DNA from: Deefgea salmonis
Lineage (GTDB): Bacteria; Pseudomonadota; Gammaproteobacteria; Burkholderiales; Chitinibacteraceae
Reading direction: 5' to 3'
Assembly (NCBI RefSeq): GCF_020531905.1
Contig: NZ_JAJAWG010000001.1
Span: 372,001 to 436,000, forward strand
Length of the DNA stretch: 64,000 nt
The stretch's first letter is position 1; the number at the start of each line of letters is the position of its first letter. Positions 34,740 through 45,504 of this stretch are shown piece after piece. The translations under genes and the position numbers were made by a program. The notes beneath the pieces are model-generated. The model worked only from the letters and a program-made list of their open reading frames with translations, searched no databases and was not told where the DNA came from.

Positions 34740-37325
34740 TTAAACCTTAACTTGATCCGCTTCGGCTTGATACGACTCGATTTGATTAAAGTTGAGGTAT
34801 TTATAAACTTCTGCTGATTTTGGTGCCAAAATAGCCACGTCGGCCATATATTCAGCCACGGTTGGAATACGACCCAAGCGTGATGCAATCGCCGCCAATT
34901 CTGCAGAAGACAAAAACACGTTGGTATTTTTGCCTAAACGATTTGGGAAATTACGCGTTGAAGTTGAAACCACCGTTGCACCCTCACGCACCTGAGCTTG
35001 ATTGCCCATGCACAATGAGCAACCCGGCATTTCAGTTCGCGCGCCTGCCGCACCGAAAGTGCCGTAGTAGCCTTCTTCAGTCAGTTGCTCTGCGTCCATT
35101 TTAGTCGGTGGTGCAATCCACAACTTGGTTGGCAAATCGCGCTTACCTTCGAGTAATTTACCCGCCGCACGGAAGTGACCGATATTGGTCATGCAAGAGC
35201 CGATAAACACTTCATCAATCTTAGTGCCGGCCACTTCAGACAAGATCTTCACATCATCAGGATCATTCGGGCATGCCAAGATTGGCTCTTTTACATCGGC
35301 CAAATCAATTTCGATCACTGCAGCATATTCAGCATCTGCATCGGGTTCGATCAAGCTTGGATTGGCCAACCAACTTTCCATGCTTGCCACACGGCGCGCC
35401 AAGGTTTTTGCGTCGCCATAACCGTTAGCGATCATCGATTTAAGTAGCACGATGTTCGATTTGAGGTATTCAGCAATAGGCTCTTCGTTCAGGCGAACCG
35501 AACAACCTGCGGCTGAGCGCTCTGCTGAGGCGTCCGTCAATTCAAATGCTTGCTCAACCTTCAGATTTGGCAAGCCTTCAATCTCAAGGATGCGGCCCGA
35601 GAAAATGTTTTTCTTACCCGCTTTCGCTACAGTCAACAAACCAGCTTTGATGGCGTACAAAGGAATTGCGTTCACCAAATCACGCAGGGTAATGCCCGGT
35701 TGCAACTCACCTTTAAAGCGAACCAGTACTGATTCAGGCATATCCAGTGGCATCACGCCCGTTGCTGCCGCAAACGCCACCAAACCGGATCCCGCTGGGA
35801 ATGAAATACCGATTGGGAAACGGGTGTGTGAATCGCCGCCGGTACCGACGGTATCTGGCAACAACATCCGGTTAAGCCAAGAGTGAATCACGCCATCGCC
35901 TGGGCGCAATGAAACGCCGCCGCGATTGCGAATAAACTCAGGCAGTGTGTGGTGCGTTTTAACGTCAACAGGTTTTGGATAGGCCGCAGTGTGGCAGAAC
36001 GATTGCATCACCAAATCAGCCGAGAAACCTAAGCAGGCCAAGTCTTTTAGCTCATCACGCGTCATCGGGCCGGTGGTGTCTTGCGAGCCAACCGAAGTCA
36101 TTTTGGGTTCGCAGTAAGTGCCAGGGCGAACGCCCTTGCCTTCTGGTAAACCACAGGCACGGCCAACCATTTTTTGTGCTTGTGTAAAGCCTTTGTTTGA
36201 CGCTACTGGATCTTGCGGTAGACGGAAAATCGTTGACGCTGGCAAGCCCAATGCTTCGCGCGCTTTTGACGTTAAGCCACGACCAATAATCAAGTTAATC
36301 CGGCCGCCGGCGCGAACTTCATCGAGCAATACGTCGGTTTTTAGCGCGAATGTAGTGATCACTTGGCCGTCTTTTTCGACTTTACCTTCAAATGGGTAAA
36401 TCGTGATCACGTCGCCCATATTCAAATTCGTTACATCAAATTCGATCGGCAATGCACCGGCATCTTCCATGGTGTTGAAGAAAATCGGCGCAATTTTACC
36501 GCCGATGCAATAGCCGCCAAAACGTTTGTTTGGAACGAATGGAATGTCTTCACCGGTCCACCACAATACCGAGTTTGTCGCTGATTTGCGGCTTGAACCC
36601 GTGCCGACCACGTCACCCACGTAAGCAATCGGGTGGCCTTTTTGTTGTAAAGCCACGATTTGCTTCATTGGACCGACTGCACCTACTACGTCAGGATTGA
36701 TGCCTTCGCGTGGATTTTTTAGCATCGCCAAGGCGTGCAATGGAATATCGGGGCGCGACCAAGCATCGGGTGCTGGCGACAAATCATCGGTATTTGTTTC
36801 GCCGGTGACTTTAAATACAGTCAGTGTCACTTTGGCCGGTACTTCTGGACGGCCAGTGAACCATTCGGCATCAGCCCATGATTGCAATACCGATTTGGCG
36901 TTGGCATTGCCAGCATCGGCAAGTTCTTTAACATCATGAAAGTAGTCGAACATCAGCAAGGTGTTTTTTAGGCCTGCTGCGGCGATTTCGCCCACTTCAG
37001 CGTCACCCAATAAATCAATTTGCGGTTTGATGTTAAAGCCACCCAGCATTGTGCCGAGCAATTGAGTCGCTTTAGCGCGAGAAATTAAACCACAGCTTTC
37101 GCGGCCTTGTGCGACAGCCGCTAAAAAAGCCGCTTTAATTTTGGCCGCGTCATCCACCCCTGCAGGTACACGATGTGTAATCAAATCAAGCAAAAAGGCT
37201 TCTTCGCCTGCTGGTGGGTTTTGTAGCAAAGCAATTAAATCGGCGGTTTGCTGAACAGACAATGGCAATGGCGCAATGCCTTGCGCGGCACGCTCAGCAA
37301 CATGTTGACGGTAGGCTACTAGCAC
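34740..37325 (-). CDS. acnB: Aconitate hydratase B
   Basis: The main TCA-cycle aconitase, converting citrate to isocitrate through cis-aconitate with a 4Fe-4S cluster; 861 residues, the length of AcnB. The N-terminal HEAT-like domain (~1-155) with [20 protein letters not shown] is specific to type B. The swivel domain has GVVGTG-like [19 protein letters not shown]. Cluster cysteines are in CHTAAY (~440) and [10 protein letters not shown] (~770). The start is GTG 37325, with AAAAAAGG before it; the residues agree with known AcnB N-termini (MLxxYRxHV). Its promoter is listed separately. Confidence 0.97.
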   Translation of the reverse strand: MLVAYRQHVAERAAQGIAPLPLSVQQTADLIALLQNPPAGEEAFLLDLITHRVPAGVDDAAKIKAAFLAAVAQGRESCGLISRAKATQLLGTMLGGFNIKPQIDLLGDAEVGEIAAAGLKNTLLMFDYFHDVKELADAGNANAKSVLQSWADAEWFTGRPEVPAKVTLTVFKVTGETNTDDLSPAPDAWSRPDIPLHALAMLKNPREGINPDVVGAVGPMKQIVALQQKGHPIAYVGDVVGTGSSRKSATNSVLWWTGEDIPFVPNKRFGGYCIGGKIAPIFFNTMEDAGALPIEFDVTNLNMGDVITIYPFEGKVEKDGQVITTFALKTDVLLDEVRAGGRINLIIGRGLTSKAREALGLPASTIFRLPQDPVASNKGFTQAQKMVGRACGLPEGKGVRPGTYCEPKMTSVGSQDTTGPMTRDELKDLACLGFSADLVMQSFCHTAAYPKPVDVKTHHTLPEFIRNRGGVSLRPGDGVIHSWLNRMLLPDTVGTGGDSHTRFPIGISFPAGSGLVAFAAATGVMPLDMPESVLVRFKGELQPGITLRDLVNAIPLYAIKAGLLTVAKAGKKNIFSGRILEIEGLPNLKVEQAFELTDASAERSAAGCSVRLNEEPIAEYLKSNIVLLKSMIANGYGDAKTLARRVASMESWLANPSLIEPDADAEYAAVIEIDLADVKEPILACPNDPDDVKILSEVAGTKIDEVFIGSCMTNIGHFRAAGKLLEGKRDLPTKLWIAPPTKMDAEQLTEEGYYGTFGAAGARTEMPGCSLCMGNQAQVREGATVVSTSTRNFPNRLGKNTNVFLSSAELAAIASRLGRIPTVAEYMADVAILAPKSAEVYKYLNFNQIESYQAEADQVKV

Positions 37326-37385
37326 GGCGATACCTTTTTTTGAATTTTAAGGGGAGGAAAACTTGATCAAAAACAAATCCGAATC

Positions 37386-37414
37386 ATTTTACCTGTTGTC
37401 CTGCGTGCTGTGAA
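37386..37414 (-). promoter_or_regulatory. Sigma70-type promoter of acnB
   Basis: On the minus strand TTCACA (37409-37414), 17 bases, TAAAAT (37386-37391): five of six matches in each box with ideal spacing, about 50 bases before the GTG start. Confidence 0.55.
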
Positions 37415-37579
37415 CCAATCAGTAGGCAATTTGGGCCGACTACATTTACAGCGAAGCATTGGCCAGCTGATGAATATTTATAACTGGATGAAAAATCTGA
37501 GTAACACTTTGAGTGGAATCAAATAGATAGCGCGTGAGTTTGGTGCAAATTTGCGGACAAAAACACAGTTAAATATAAG

Positions 37580-37628
37580 GGGTATATACAGCTAAACTTT
37601 GTATATTAAGCGCCACATGCATATACCC
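37580..37628. repeat. GGGTATAT/ATATACCC inverted pair
   Basis: GGGTATAT (37580-37587) and ATATACCC (37621-37628) are complementary across 33 bases. The ends resemble the 22-bp hairpin at 1576-1626. Confidence 0.35.
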
Positions 37629-37821
37629 ATCAAATATTATTTGATTTATAAATAAACGCCATTAAAACGACCCTTGGCAAAATAAAGCATGCTTTGCAGT
37701 TTTTGAGCGCAGCAAGCAACGCGCCTCGGGATATTCCCCAACAAAACGGTTTCTCATCAAGAAAGAAACACGCAAAGTGACAATTTGTGTGATTTCTGCC
37801 GTGAGACTACCGCCCAATGGT

Positions 37822-39306
37822 TCATTCCGCTTCAACCGCAGCCAGCACGGGTGCGCCCTCGCCTTCAAGGCGCACTTGCTCAATATTGACAAACTGGCGG
37901 GAGATTTTTTCACTGGTAATGCTCACTTCAAGCGCGTCTTCATGGGCTTGACGAATATGCGTGGCGAGGTTTTTCATCCGTTTATCAAAGCGGCCAAACT
38001 CTTGCCCCAGCTTGCCTAGCGCGTCTTTAATGATGTGTACTTGTTTGCGCGTTTCAACATCTTTGATCACCGCGCGCGCGGTATTGAGCACGGCCATCAA
38101 CGTGGTTGGCGATACAATCCACACGCGGCGCTTCATCGCATACTCGACCAATTCAGGGTGGTAAGCGTGAATTTCAGCAAACACCGCCTCTGCCGGAATA
38201 AACATCACTGCGCCGTCGGCAGTCACGTTTGGAATGATGTATTTATTGGCAATGTCATCCACATGTTTTTTAACGTCCGCTTTAAAAAACCGCGTTGCGG
38301 TTAACTTGTCCATGTCGCTGCCAAACATCCGGTGATAGTTTTCTAATGGAAATTTAGAATCCACCGCAATCGTTCCGGTGGGTTCGGGTAGTTTTAATAG
38401 GCAATCCACTCGAACACCGCCCGGCAGTGTGGCTTGTAGTTCATAGGTTTGTGCCGGCAGGACATTGCTGACCAAATGATCCAGCTGAACCTCACCAAAA
38501 GCGCCACGCGAGCGTTTGTCGCCCAGTAGTTCTTGCAAGCTCACTACATTGGTGGTCAAGCCATCGATTTTCTTTTGCGCCTCATCAATCGTTGCCAGGC
38601 GCGCCATTACATTGGCAAAAGTTTCATTGGTTTTTTTAAAGCCTTCATCTAGGCGCTCAGTGACTTTGCCTGAAATTTCAGCCAAGCGTAAATCGGTCGC
38701 CTTGGTGAGTTCTCCTACGCTGGCGGTCAGTGTTTGGCTCGATTGCAGCAGGGCCGCCTGCAGTTGTTCCATTTCGCGTTTGGATTGTTCGGCCAGCATG
38801 CTGGACAGTTTGAGCAGCATGTCTTCGCGTAAGGCATCTTGCTTGCCTTGCAATGCCGCCGAAATATCACTGAGTTGCTTGAGCATTTGTTCTCGAGATT
38901 CGCCAAGGCTGGCCACCAAGGTCAGTCGCAAGGTGGATAACGCTTCGCTTTGCACCGTTTGCATTCGCACAATGGTTTCACGGCTGTCTTTCATTTCATG
39001 ATTAACGCCGTTACGCAAACGCTCAAATGACTCACTCATGCTGTCACGTAAGCGCTCGCTAGAACGATTGACGGTTTCATTGAGTAAGCTACCGTGCTGA
39101 ATCAGTCCTTGTTGCATTGATTCGGTTTGTTTACTCATCCCTTGATGTAAGTCATTGAGCATCTCACGGTGCTTGTGCTCTAAATCTTGGCTTAAGGTGT
39201 CGAGTACCTCACGCTGGGCGTTTGCCAGTTGATGTAAGCGACTCACCACCAAAATACCCGCCAATAAAACCACCAGGGTTGTCACTCCAAACAACAGTTC
39301 AAGCAT
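37822..39306 (-). CDS. rmuC: DNA recombination protein RmuC
   Basis: A 494-residue protein. An N-terminal membrane helix (LELLFGVTTLVVLLAGILVV, residues 2-21) is followed by a long coiled coil (~25-255) rich in Gln, Glu and Ser, then a RmuC nuclease-like domain (~265-450). That domain shows LLGDKRSRGAFGEVQLDHLV, LPGGVRVDCLLKLPE and TIAVDSKFPLENYHRM, in which GExQL, D and DxKFP form the PD-(D/E)xK-like core. RmuC limits recombination at inverted repeats; its exact activity is not settled. It is divergent from flgA, 72 bases apart. Confidence 0.92.
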   Translation of the reverse strand: MLELLFGVTTLVVLLAGILVVSRLHQLANAQREVLDTLSQDLEHKHREMLNDLHQGMSKQTESMQQGLIQHGSLLNETVNRSSERLRDSMSESFERLRNGVNHEMKDSRETIVRMQTVQSEALSTLRLTLVASLGESREQMLKQLSDISAALQGKQDALREDMLLKLSSMLAEQSKREMEQLQAALLQSSQTLTASVGELTKATDLRLAEISGKVTERLDEGFKKTNETFANVMARLATIDEAQKKIDGLTTNVVSLQELLGDKRSRGAFGEVQLDHLVSNVLPAQTYELQATLPGGVRVDCLLKLPEPTGTIAVDSKFPLENYHRMFGSDMDKLTATRFFKADVKKHVDDIANKYIIPNVTADGAVMFIPAEAVFAEIHAYHPELVEYAMKRRVWIVSPTTLMAVLNTARAVIKDVETRKQVHIIKDALGKLGQEFGRFDKRMKNLATHIRQAHEDALEVSITSEKISRQFVNIEQVRLEGEGAPVLAAVEAE

Positions 39307-39378
39307 AATGTGGCGCGTCCCAATCCCAAGAAAACAACGATTGTAGGCTAAGGCATACGATGCGACTATAATTTGCGA

Positions 39379-40074
39379 ATGCGAAAAATCTTAATCTCTA
39401 GCTTTGCTCTGCTTTCGGGTCTGGTTGCGCCGCTCTTGGCGGCTACCAGTGGCCAAGACTTGAAAGTCATTACTCATGAAGTCAATCAATGGCTCAATGC
39501 TGAATTAGCCAATAGCCCCGGCATGGCTTCGTTTGAAGTACGCCCAGTCGATGCACGGCTCAAATTGGCGGCATGCGAGCGCCGTGAGATCAGCCTGCCT
39601 GCCGGTTATCGCTTGCTGGGTAATACCATGCTGCGGGTTAAATGTGTAGATGGCGCCAATTGGAGCTTTAATTTACCAACCAAAATTAGCATTACTGTTA
39701 GCTATGCGGTCGCAGCTCGACCGTTAGCGGCCAATCAAATCCTGGATGTCGGTGATATTGCGATGCAACAAGGTGATCTTGGCGTATTGCCGGGCTCGGT
39801 GTTTTTGGACCCAACGTCGATTTTAGGGCGAACACTCAATAGTCCGGTTTCGGCGGGACAAGCGCTGCGCCAAGAGCAACTTCGGGCTTCGATGGTTGTG
39901 TTGCAAAATCAAAAAGTAAAGATTATTTATCGGCAAGACGGCATTGAGATCACCAATGAGGGTATTGCGATGAATGCGGCAGCTGAAGGGCAACCGGTGC
40001 GAATACGTCTGGATAAAAACAAAATCATCAGTGGCACTGCACAGCAAGGCGCGATCGTGATAATGGGCCAGTAA
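39379..40074 (+). CDS. flgA: Flagellar P-ring assembly chaperone FlgA
   Basis: A periplasmic protein of 231 residues needed to assemble the P-ring of the flagellum. A signal peptide (RKILISSFALLSGLVAPLLA) ends near residue 21. The C-terminal SAF domain is visible in AARPLAANQILDVGDIAMQQ, GRTLNSPVSAGQALRQEQLR and VRIRLDKNKIISGTA. ATG 39379 is preferred to TTG 39373. A perfect TATAAT (39367-39372) lies only six bases before the ATG, so the mRNA may have almost no leader. flgM and flgN, its usual neighbours, are absent here. Confidence 0.92.
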   Translation: MRKILISSFALLSGLVAPLLAATSGQDLKVITHEVNQWLNAELANSPGMASFEVRPVDARLKLAACERREISLPAGYRLLGNTMLRVKCVDGANWSFNLPTKISITVSYAVAARPLAANQILDVGDIAMQQGDLGVLPGSVFLDPTSILGRTLNSPVSAGQALRQEQLRASMVVLQNQKVKIIYRQDGIEITNEGIAMNAAAEGQPVRIRLDKNKIISGTAQQGAIVIMGQ

Positions 40075-40161
40075 GCCAAAGGTTATTCTGACAATTTTCA
40101 CGCGAGGCGTTAGAATCTTAGGTTTGATGATTTGCCGCCCAGCGCGGCCACGATACGCTCA

Positions 40162-41079
40162 ATGCAAGTATTACGCGGCACACCGCACACCCCACTTCCT
40201 CGTTCTGCACTCACGATTGGCAATTTTGACGGCCTGCATTGTGGACATAGTGCCATGTTGGCGCGGCTAAAAGCTGAGGCACAAGCGCGCCATCTGGTGA
40301 GTGCAGTCATGACGTTCGAACCGCACCCGCGTGAGTTATTTACGCCGGACGCTGCACCGGCGCGTTTAACCAGTTTGCGCGAAAAAATCGAGCTCCTACG
40401 CGAAGCAGGGATTGATTACCTGATTGTGCAGCATTTTAATCGCGCCTTTGCCAGTATCGACGCCCTCACTTTTCGTGACAGCATCGTTGCCCGACAGCTC
40501 AATGCACAAGTGGTTTTAGTGGGGGATGATTTTCAATTTGGCGCTAAACGCAGCGGTGATTTTAATTTACTCGCAGCGTCGAGCGATTTTGAAACGTATA
40601 GCTTGCCAACACTGAAGCAAGATGGCGAACGCGTGTCATCAACGGCCGTTCGTCGGGCACTCCATTCGGGAGAGATGACGCATGCCGCCAAACTGCTTGG
40701 ACGACCGTATTCGATTGCGGGCCGAGTGGTGGGCGGCGATCGTTTAGGTCGTGAATTTGGCTTTCCAACGGCCAATATCCAACTCAAGCACAATAAACCG
40801 CCATTGTTCGGTATTTTTATCGTTGAAGTTTTAGGCTTAGAGCGCACCTATCAAGGCGTTGCCAGCCTTGGGTTTCGGCCAACGATTCATGGCGGTGATA
40901 TCAAACCCAAACTAGAAGTCCATTTGTTTGACTTTAATCGCGACATTTACCGCCAGCATTTACGTGTTAACTTCCTTGCCAAATTGCGCGACGAAGAAAA
41001 ATACCCTGATTTTGATACGCTGATCGCTCAGATTCAAAAAGATTGCGATCAAGCCCGCGCCTGGTTCGCCGCGCGTTAA
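40162..41079 (+). CDS. ribF: Bifunctional riboflavin kinase/FMN adenylyltransferase
   Basis: RibF makes FMN and then FAD from riboflavin. From ATG 40162 it has 305 residues and starts MQVLRGTP, the usual RibF opening; an earlier TTG at 40132 is less likely. The adenylyltransferase part has TIGNFDGLHCGHSAML (HxGH, ~20-35), TFEPHPRELF and SSTAVRRAL (~160). The kinase part (~185-300) starts GRPYSIAGRVVGGDRLGREF with GFPTANI. First gene of the conserved ribF-ileS-lspA-ispH group; ileS starts 24 bases later. Confidence 0.96.
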   Translation: MQVLRGTPHTPLPRSALTIGNFDGLHCGHSAMLARLKAEAQARHLVSAVMTFEPHPRELFTPDAAPARLTSLREKIELLREAGIDYLIVQHFNRAFASIDALTFRDSIVARQLNAQVVLVGDDFQFGAKRSGDFNLLAASSDFETYSLPTLKQDGERVSSTAVRRALHSGEMTHAAKLLGRPYSIAGRVVGGDRLGREFGFPTANIQLKHNKPPLFGIFIVEVLGLERTYQGVASLGFRPTIHGGDIKPKLEVHLFDFNRDIYRQHLRVNFLAKLRDEEKYPDFDTLIAQIQKDCDQARAWFAAR

Positions 41080-41103
41080 CCCATTGAGTACAAAGAGACG
41101 ACT

Positions 41104-43983
41104 ATGAGCAATAAACCTGCTAACAAATATCCAGTTAATTTATTGGATACGCCGTTTCCAATGCGTGGCGATTTAGCTAAACGCGAACCCGGCTTTTTAA
41201 AACAATGGGAAGATGCCAAAATCTACCAGCAGCTGCGTTTAGCGGCGAAAGAACAAAACCGTCCGAAATTTATTTTGCATGATGGCCCGCCCTACGCCAA
41301 TGGCGATATTCATATTGGCCATGCAATGAATAAAATCTTAAAAGATATTATTTTAAAATCCAAATCACTCAGCGGTTTTGATACGCCTTACGTTCCGGGT
41401 TGGGATTGCCATGGCATGCCAATTGAGCATCAAATTGAAAAATTGGTAAAATCGGATAAAGAAGCCATTAAAGCCAATCCGGCAATTCATGCGCAAATTG
41501 TGGCGTATCGTAAAGCCAATGGCTTGGATGAAAAAGAAATCCATTTGCCAAGCTCGTTTATTCGCGAATTGTGCCGTGAATATGCGGCCATTCAAATTGA
41601 ACGACAAAAAGTTGATTTTATCCGTTTGGGCGTGCTTGCTGATTGGCAAAATCCGTATCTGACGATGAATTTCAAAACTGAAGCCGACATTGTGCGCACA
41701 ATGGGCAAAATTCATCACAATGGTTATTTGGTCAAAGGCCAAAAGCCTGTGCATTGGTGTGTCGACTGCGGCTCGGCCTTGGCTGAAGCTGAAGTTGAAT
41801 ACGAAGACAAAGTTTCAGCAGCGATTGATGTGGCCTTCCAAGTGGTCGATATGGCGGCCCTGTCTGCTGCCTTTGGTGGCGTCAATGTGGGCGAACAAAC
41901 CGCGAGCGCCGTGATTTGGACCACAACGCCGTGGACTTTGCCAGCCAATCAAGCCGTTTCGGTGCACCCAGAATTCACTTACGATTTGATTGCCACTGAA
42001 AAAGGCTTGCTGATCTTAGTGCGTGAGTTGGCAGAAGCTGCATTAAAACGCTACGACATTGACGCCAATGAAGTCATTGCGCAAGCCAAAGGTGATGCGC
42101 TCAATGGCCTGTTATTGCAGCATCCATTTTTAGCCCGCCAAGTGCCGATCATCTGCGGTGAGCATGTAACCGCTGATGCCGGTACGGGCCTAGTACATAC
42201 TGCGCCAGCGCACGGCCTAGAAGACTACCAAGTCGGTCTTAAATATAAATTAGCGGTCGACAATCCAGTGGCAAACGATGGTCGTTATGTCTCTACAACA
42301 GAATTCTTTGCGGGTGAAACCGTGTGGAAGGCCAATCCTAAGGTGGTTGCTTTGCTCGAAGAGCGCGGCGCACTGCTGGCTAACAAAAAACTCGAGCATA
42401 GCTATCCGCATTGCTGGCGTCACAAAACACCGCTGATTTTCCGTGCGACGACGCAATGGTTTATTGGCATGGATAAAAAAGTCGGCAATGAAACCTTGCG
42501 CGACAAAGCCAATCGTGCAGTGGATGCCACCGAGTTCTTCCCTGCTTGGGGTCGAGCACGCCTCGAGGCGATGATTAAAAACAGTCCAGACTGGTGTGTA
42601 TCACGTCAACGCACGTGGGGCGTGCCGATGACGTTCTTTATTCATAAAGAAACCGCCGAATTACATCCACGCTCGACTGAGTTGCTCGAAGAAGTTGCCA
42701 AACGCATTGAACAAGAAGGCATTGAAGCTTGGTTTAAGCTTGATGCGACTGAATTGCTAGGTGATGATGCCGCGCATTATGAAAAACTCAAAGACACCAT
42801 CGATGTTTGGTTTGACTCGGGTTCAACGCACTTTGCCGTAATTGAGCAACGTGAAGAGCTCAACCATGGCGACGCAAATCGCCCTGCTGCTGATTTGTAT
42901 TTAGAAGGCTCAGATCAGCACCGTGGTTGGTTCCAGTCGTCATTAAAAACTGCTTGTGCCACAGTGGGTCACGCGCCGTATAAACAATTGCTGACGCATG
43001 GTTTTGTGGTCGATGGCAAAGGCATGAAAATGTCAAAATCCAAAGGCAATGTGGTTGCACCGCAGCAAGTGATTAATCAAATGGGCGCCGATATGTTGCG
43101 CCTATGGACTGCGAGTACGGATTATTCCGGTGAAGTGTCGATTTCAGATGAGATTTTAAAACGCACCACCGACTCATATCGCCGTGTTCGCAATACCTTG
43201 CGTTTCTTGTTGGCTAATTTATCTGACTTTACACCGCAAGATCGTTTGCCAGTCAGTGAACTACTGACATTAGATCGTTACGCTTTAGTTGAGTTGGCCA
43301 AATTCCAGCACAATTTGACATCATTTTATGACAAGTATGAGTTTCATCTTGGCGTGCAAGAAATTCATCGCTATTGCGCCGATGAATTGGGTGCTTTCTA
43401 CCTCGATATTATTAAAGATCGACTGTATACGATGGCAGCTGGCTCGCATGGCCGCCGCTCAGCACAAACCACCCTATGGTATATCACACAAGCTTTGGTG
43501 CGTTTACTCTCGCCGATCTTGTCATTTACCGCCCATGAGGCGTGGGATGCACTGAAAAACGAAGGTAATGTCTTTGTGGGTGAATGGTTAGCATTGCCAG
43601 AAATTCATGAAGCCGATACCTTACAGGCCGCTTTTGCTTTGATTCGAGAAGTGCGTGCTAACGCGCAAAAAGATATCGAATTGCAGCGTGCTGAAGGCGT
43701 TCTTGGCTCAAGCTTACAAGCTGAAGTGACCATTCATGCACAAGGTGAAGTGTTTCAAGCCCTTGACGCTTTGGGCGATGAGCTGAAATTCATCATGATC
43801 ACCTCGCAAGCTCACATTCAGCCCGGCACGCCGGCGATTGAAGTGGCTGCTGCGACCGCAGAAAAATGTGAACGCTGCTGGCACTACCACCCAAGCGTAG
43901 GTACGATTGCAGCACATCCAACACTGTGTACTCGTTGCGATTGCAATTTGCATGGTGCCGGAGAGACGCGTCAACATGCCTAA
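41104..43983 (+). CDS. ileS: Isoleucyl-tRNA synthetase
   Basis: A 959-residue class Ia synthetase with editing. HIGH-type motif [20 protein letters not shown] (~60-79), the editing CP1 domain (~190-400) with [23 protein letters not shown] motif [14 protein letters not shown] (~640) and the anticodon-binding helix bundle. The C-terminal zinc finger is present: CERCWHYH and CTRCDCNL (~920-950). Nothing is missing compared with bacterial IleRS. It overlaps lspA by 8 bases, so the two are coupled. Confidence 0.98.
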   Translation: MSNKPANKYPVNLLDTPFPMRGDLAKREPGFLKQWEDAKIYQQLRLAAKEQNRPKFILHDGPPYANGDIHIGHAMNKILKDIILKSKSLSGFDTPYVPGWDCHGMPIEHQIEKLVKSDKEAIKANPAIHAQIVAYRKANGLDEKEIHLPSSFIRELCREYAAIQIERQKVDFIRLGVLADWQNPYLTMNFKTEADIVRTMGKIHHNGYLVKGQKPVHWCVDCGSALAEAEVEYEDKVSAAIDVAFQVVDMAALSAAFGGVNVGEQTASAVIWTTTPWTLPANQAVSVHPEFTYDLIATEKGLLILVRELAEAALKRYDIDANEVIAQAKGDALNGLLLQHPFLARQVPIICGEHVTADAGTGLVHTAPAHGLEDYQVGLKYKLAVDNPVANDGRYVSTTEFFAGETVWKANPKVVALLEERGALLANKKLEHSYPHCWRHKTPLIFRATTQWFIGMDKKVGNETLRDKANRAVDATEFFPAWGRARLEAMIKNSPDWCVSRQRTWGVPMTFFIHKETAELHPRSTELLEEVAKRIEQEGIEAWFKLDATELLGDDAAHYEKLKDTIDVWFDSGSTHFAVIEQREELNHGDANRPAADLYLEGSDQHRGWFQSSLKTACATVGHAPYKQLLTHGFVVDGKGMKMSKSKGNVVAPQQVINQMGADMLRLWTASTDYSGEVSISDEILKRTTDSYRRVRNTLRFLLANLSDFTPQDRLPVSELLTLDRYALVELAKFQHNLTSFYDKYEFHLGVQEIHRYCADELGAFYLDIIKDRLYTMAAGSHGRRSAQTTLWYITQALVRLLSPILSFTAHEAWDALKNEGNVFVGEWLALPEIHEADTLQAAFALIREVRANAQKDIELQRAEGVLGSSLQAEVTIHAQGEVFQALDALGDELKFIMITSQAHIQPGTPAIEVAAATAEKCERCWHYHPSVGTIAAHPTLCTRCDCNLHGAGETRQHA

Positions 43984-44458
43984 GCATTTTATGCAATTTA
44001 TACTGCTGGCTTTGGTGGTTTTATCCTTAGATCAAATCACCAAACATGCTGCCGAAGCGGCATTTCAGTACGCTGAAATCTTGACGGTCATTCCGGGCTT
44101 TTTTGACTTAACGCTGAGATATAACCCCGGTGCCGCCTTTTCATTTTTGGCGGATGCTGGCGGCTGGCAGCGCTACTTTTTTACTGGCTTAGCACTGATT
44201 GTGTCGGTGGTTTTGGTTTTTTTAATCAAAAAACATCACGCCGAAACACGGTATGCTCTGGCCTTGGCATTGATTCTGGGCGGCGCTTTAGGGAATGCCA
44301 TTGACCGTATGGTGTTTGGTCATGTGATTGATTTTTTGCTGTTTCATTGGAAAAACCAGTGGTATTACCCCGCATTTAATCTCGCAGACTCCGCAATCTG
44401 TATCGGTGCCGTCTTAATGGTGATTGATAGCTTTAAAAAACCTGAGAAAACCTTATGA
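43976..44458 (+). CDS. lspA: Lipoprotein signal peptidase II
   Basis: An inner-membrane aspartic peptidase that removes signal peptides from prolipoproteins. The start is ATG 43976, giving [20 protein letters not shown] and 160 residues; longer frames run inside ileS. Four membrane helices are visible. Conserved boxes: [38 protein letters not shown] with catalytic Asp (~114 region), and [16 protein letters not shown] with the second catalytic Asp. Its stop overlaps the ispH ATG (ATGA). Confidence 0.96.
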   Translation: MPKHFMQFILLALVVLSLDQITKHAAEAAFQYAEILTVIPGFFDLTLRYNPGAAFSFLADAGGWQRYFFTGLALIVSVVLVFLIKKHHAETRYALALALILGGALGNAIDRMVFGHVIDFLLFHWKNQWYYPAFNLADSAICIGAVLMVIDSFKKPEKTL

Positions 44459-45384
44459 GTATGAATATCATTTTGGCGCAGCCCCGTGGTTTTTGCGCTG
44501 GCGTTGATCGTGCGATTGCCATTGTTGAGAAAGCACTAGAAAAATATGGCGCACCGATTTATGTGCGCCATGAGGTGGTACACAATAAATTTGTGATTGA
44601 AGATCTCAAAGCCAAAGGCGCGATCTTTATCGAAGATTTATGTGATGTGCCTAGCGGCAATACGCTTATTTTTTCCGCACATGGCGTTTCGCAAGCGGTG
44701 CGCGCTGAAGCGGCTGAGCGCGGTTTAAATATTTATGATGCAACCTGCCCTTTAGTGACCAAAGTCCATTTGGAAGTGAAACGTTTGCGCGAGCAAGGTT
44801 TTGAAATCGTGATGATTGGCCATAAAGGTCACCCAGAAGTTGAAGGTACGATGGGTCAGGCACAATCGGGAATGTATTTAGTCGAAGAGCCTAGCGATGT
44901 CGCTCATTTAGAAGTAAGCGATGCCAGCAAGTTGGCCTATGTCACTCAAACCACCTTATCAGTCGATGATGCTCAAGTGGTGATTGAAGCATTACGAGCA
45001 CGTTTTGCTGAGATTGTTGGCCCTAAAAAAGACGATATTTGCTATGCAACACAAAACCGCCAAGATGCAGTCAAGCAACTAGCACGTGATGTGGATATTT
45101 TAATTGTCGTTGGCTCGCCCAATAGCTCAAACTCGAATCGTCTGCGCGAAGTGGGTACCAGTCTAGGGATTGATGCTTACATGGTGGACAATGAAACTGA
45201 ACTCAATGCCGCTTGGTTTGATCAAAAAATGAGAGTGGGCATTACCGCAGGAGCCTCCGCCCCCGACGTTTTGGTGCAACAGGTTATTGCCAAGATCAAA
45301 AGCTTTGGTGCAGATTCAGTCGTTGCCATGGATGGGATTGAGGAGAATGTGATTTTCTCTTTGCCAAAAGGCTTATTGTCTTAA
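44455..45384 (+). CDS. ispH: 4-hydroxy-3-methylbut-2-enyl diphosphate reductase
   Basis: The last enzyme of the MEP isoprenoid pathway, making IPP and DMAPP with an iron-sulfur cluster. 309 residues. Cluster cysteines: [10 protein letters not shown] (~13), [10 protein letters not shown] (~97) and [11 protein letters not shown] (~197). Substrate-binding sequences include [34 protein letters not shown] and [11 protein letters not shown]. It is the last gene of the group and is followed by a terminator. Confidence 0.97.
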   Translation: MSMNIILAQPRGFCAGVDRAIAIVEKALEKYGAPIYVRHEVVHNKFVIEDLKAKGAIFIEDLCDVPSGNTLIFSAHGVSQAVRAEAAERGLNIYDATCPLVTKVHLEVKRLREQGFEIVMIGHKGHPEVEGTMGQAQSGMYLVEEPSDVAHLEVSDASKLAYVTQTTLSVDDAQVVIEALRARFAEIVGPKKDDICYATQNRQDAVKQLARDVDILIVVGSPNSSNSNRLREVGTSLGIDAYMVDNETELNAAWFDQKMRVGITAGASAPDVLVQQVIAKIKSFGADSVVAMDGIEENVIFSLPKGLLS

Positions 45385-45406
45385 GCTGAATGGGGACTCG
45401 CAATGC

Positions 45407-45433
45407 AAAACGCCACGATTTTCGTGGCGTTTT
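45407..45433 (+). terminator. Intrinsic terminator after ispH
   Basis: AAAACGCCACGA-TTT-TCGTGGCGTTTTCTT, 22 bases past the ispH stop. Confidence 0.88.
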
Positions 45434-45504
45434 CTTGTTTTAATTGCAGAGCATCATCGTGAGTCAACTATAATAGCTCCACCTCTCGTGGCTAGAATTG
45501 ACCA

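Larger units (their letters stand above)
37326..37821. other. Intergenic region of 496 bp between acnB and rmuC
   Basis: AT-rich and without a convincing gene. It contains the acnB promoter (37386-37414), a GGGTATAT/ATATACCC inverted pair (37580-37587, 37621-37628) and otherwise nothing recognisable. A small minus-strand frame at 37662-37913 overlaps rmuC and has no family pattern. The size leaves room for a small RNA, but no terminator supports one. Confidence 0.5.

Noticed and set aside
34539-34888. Small frames around 34539-34888 on both strands
   Set aside because: They overlap acnB, its terminator or the Rieske promoter region and show no family pattern.
37662-37913. 83-residue minus-strand frame before rmuC
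   Set aside because: It overlaps the rmuC end in another frame and has no ribosome site or recognisable domain.
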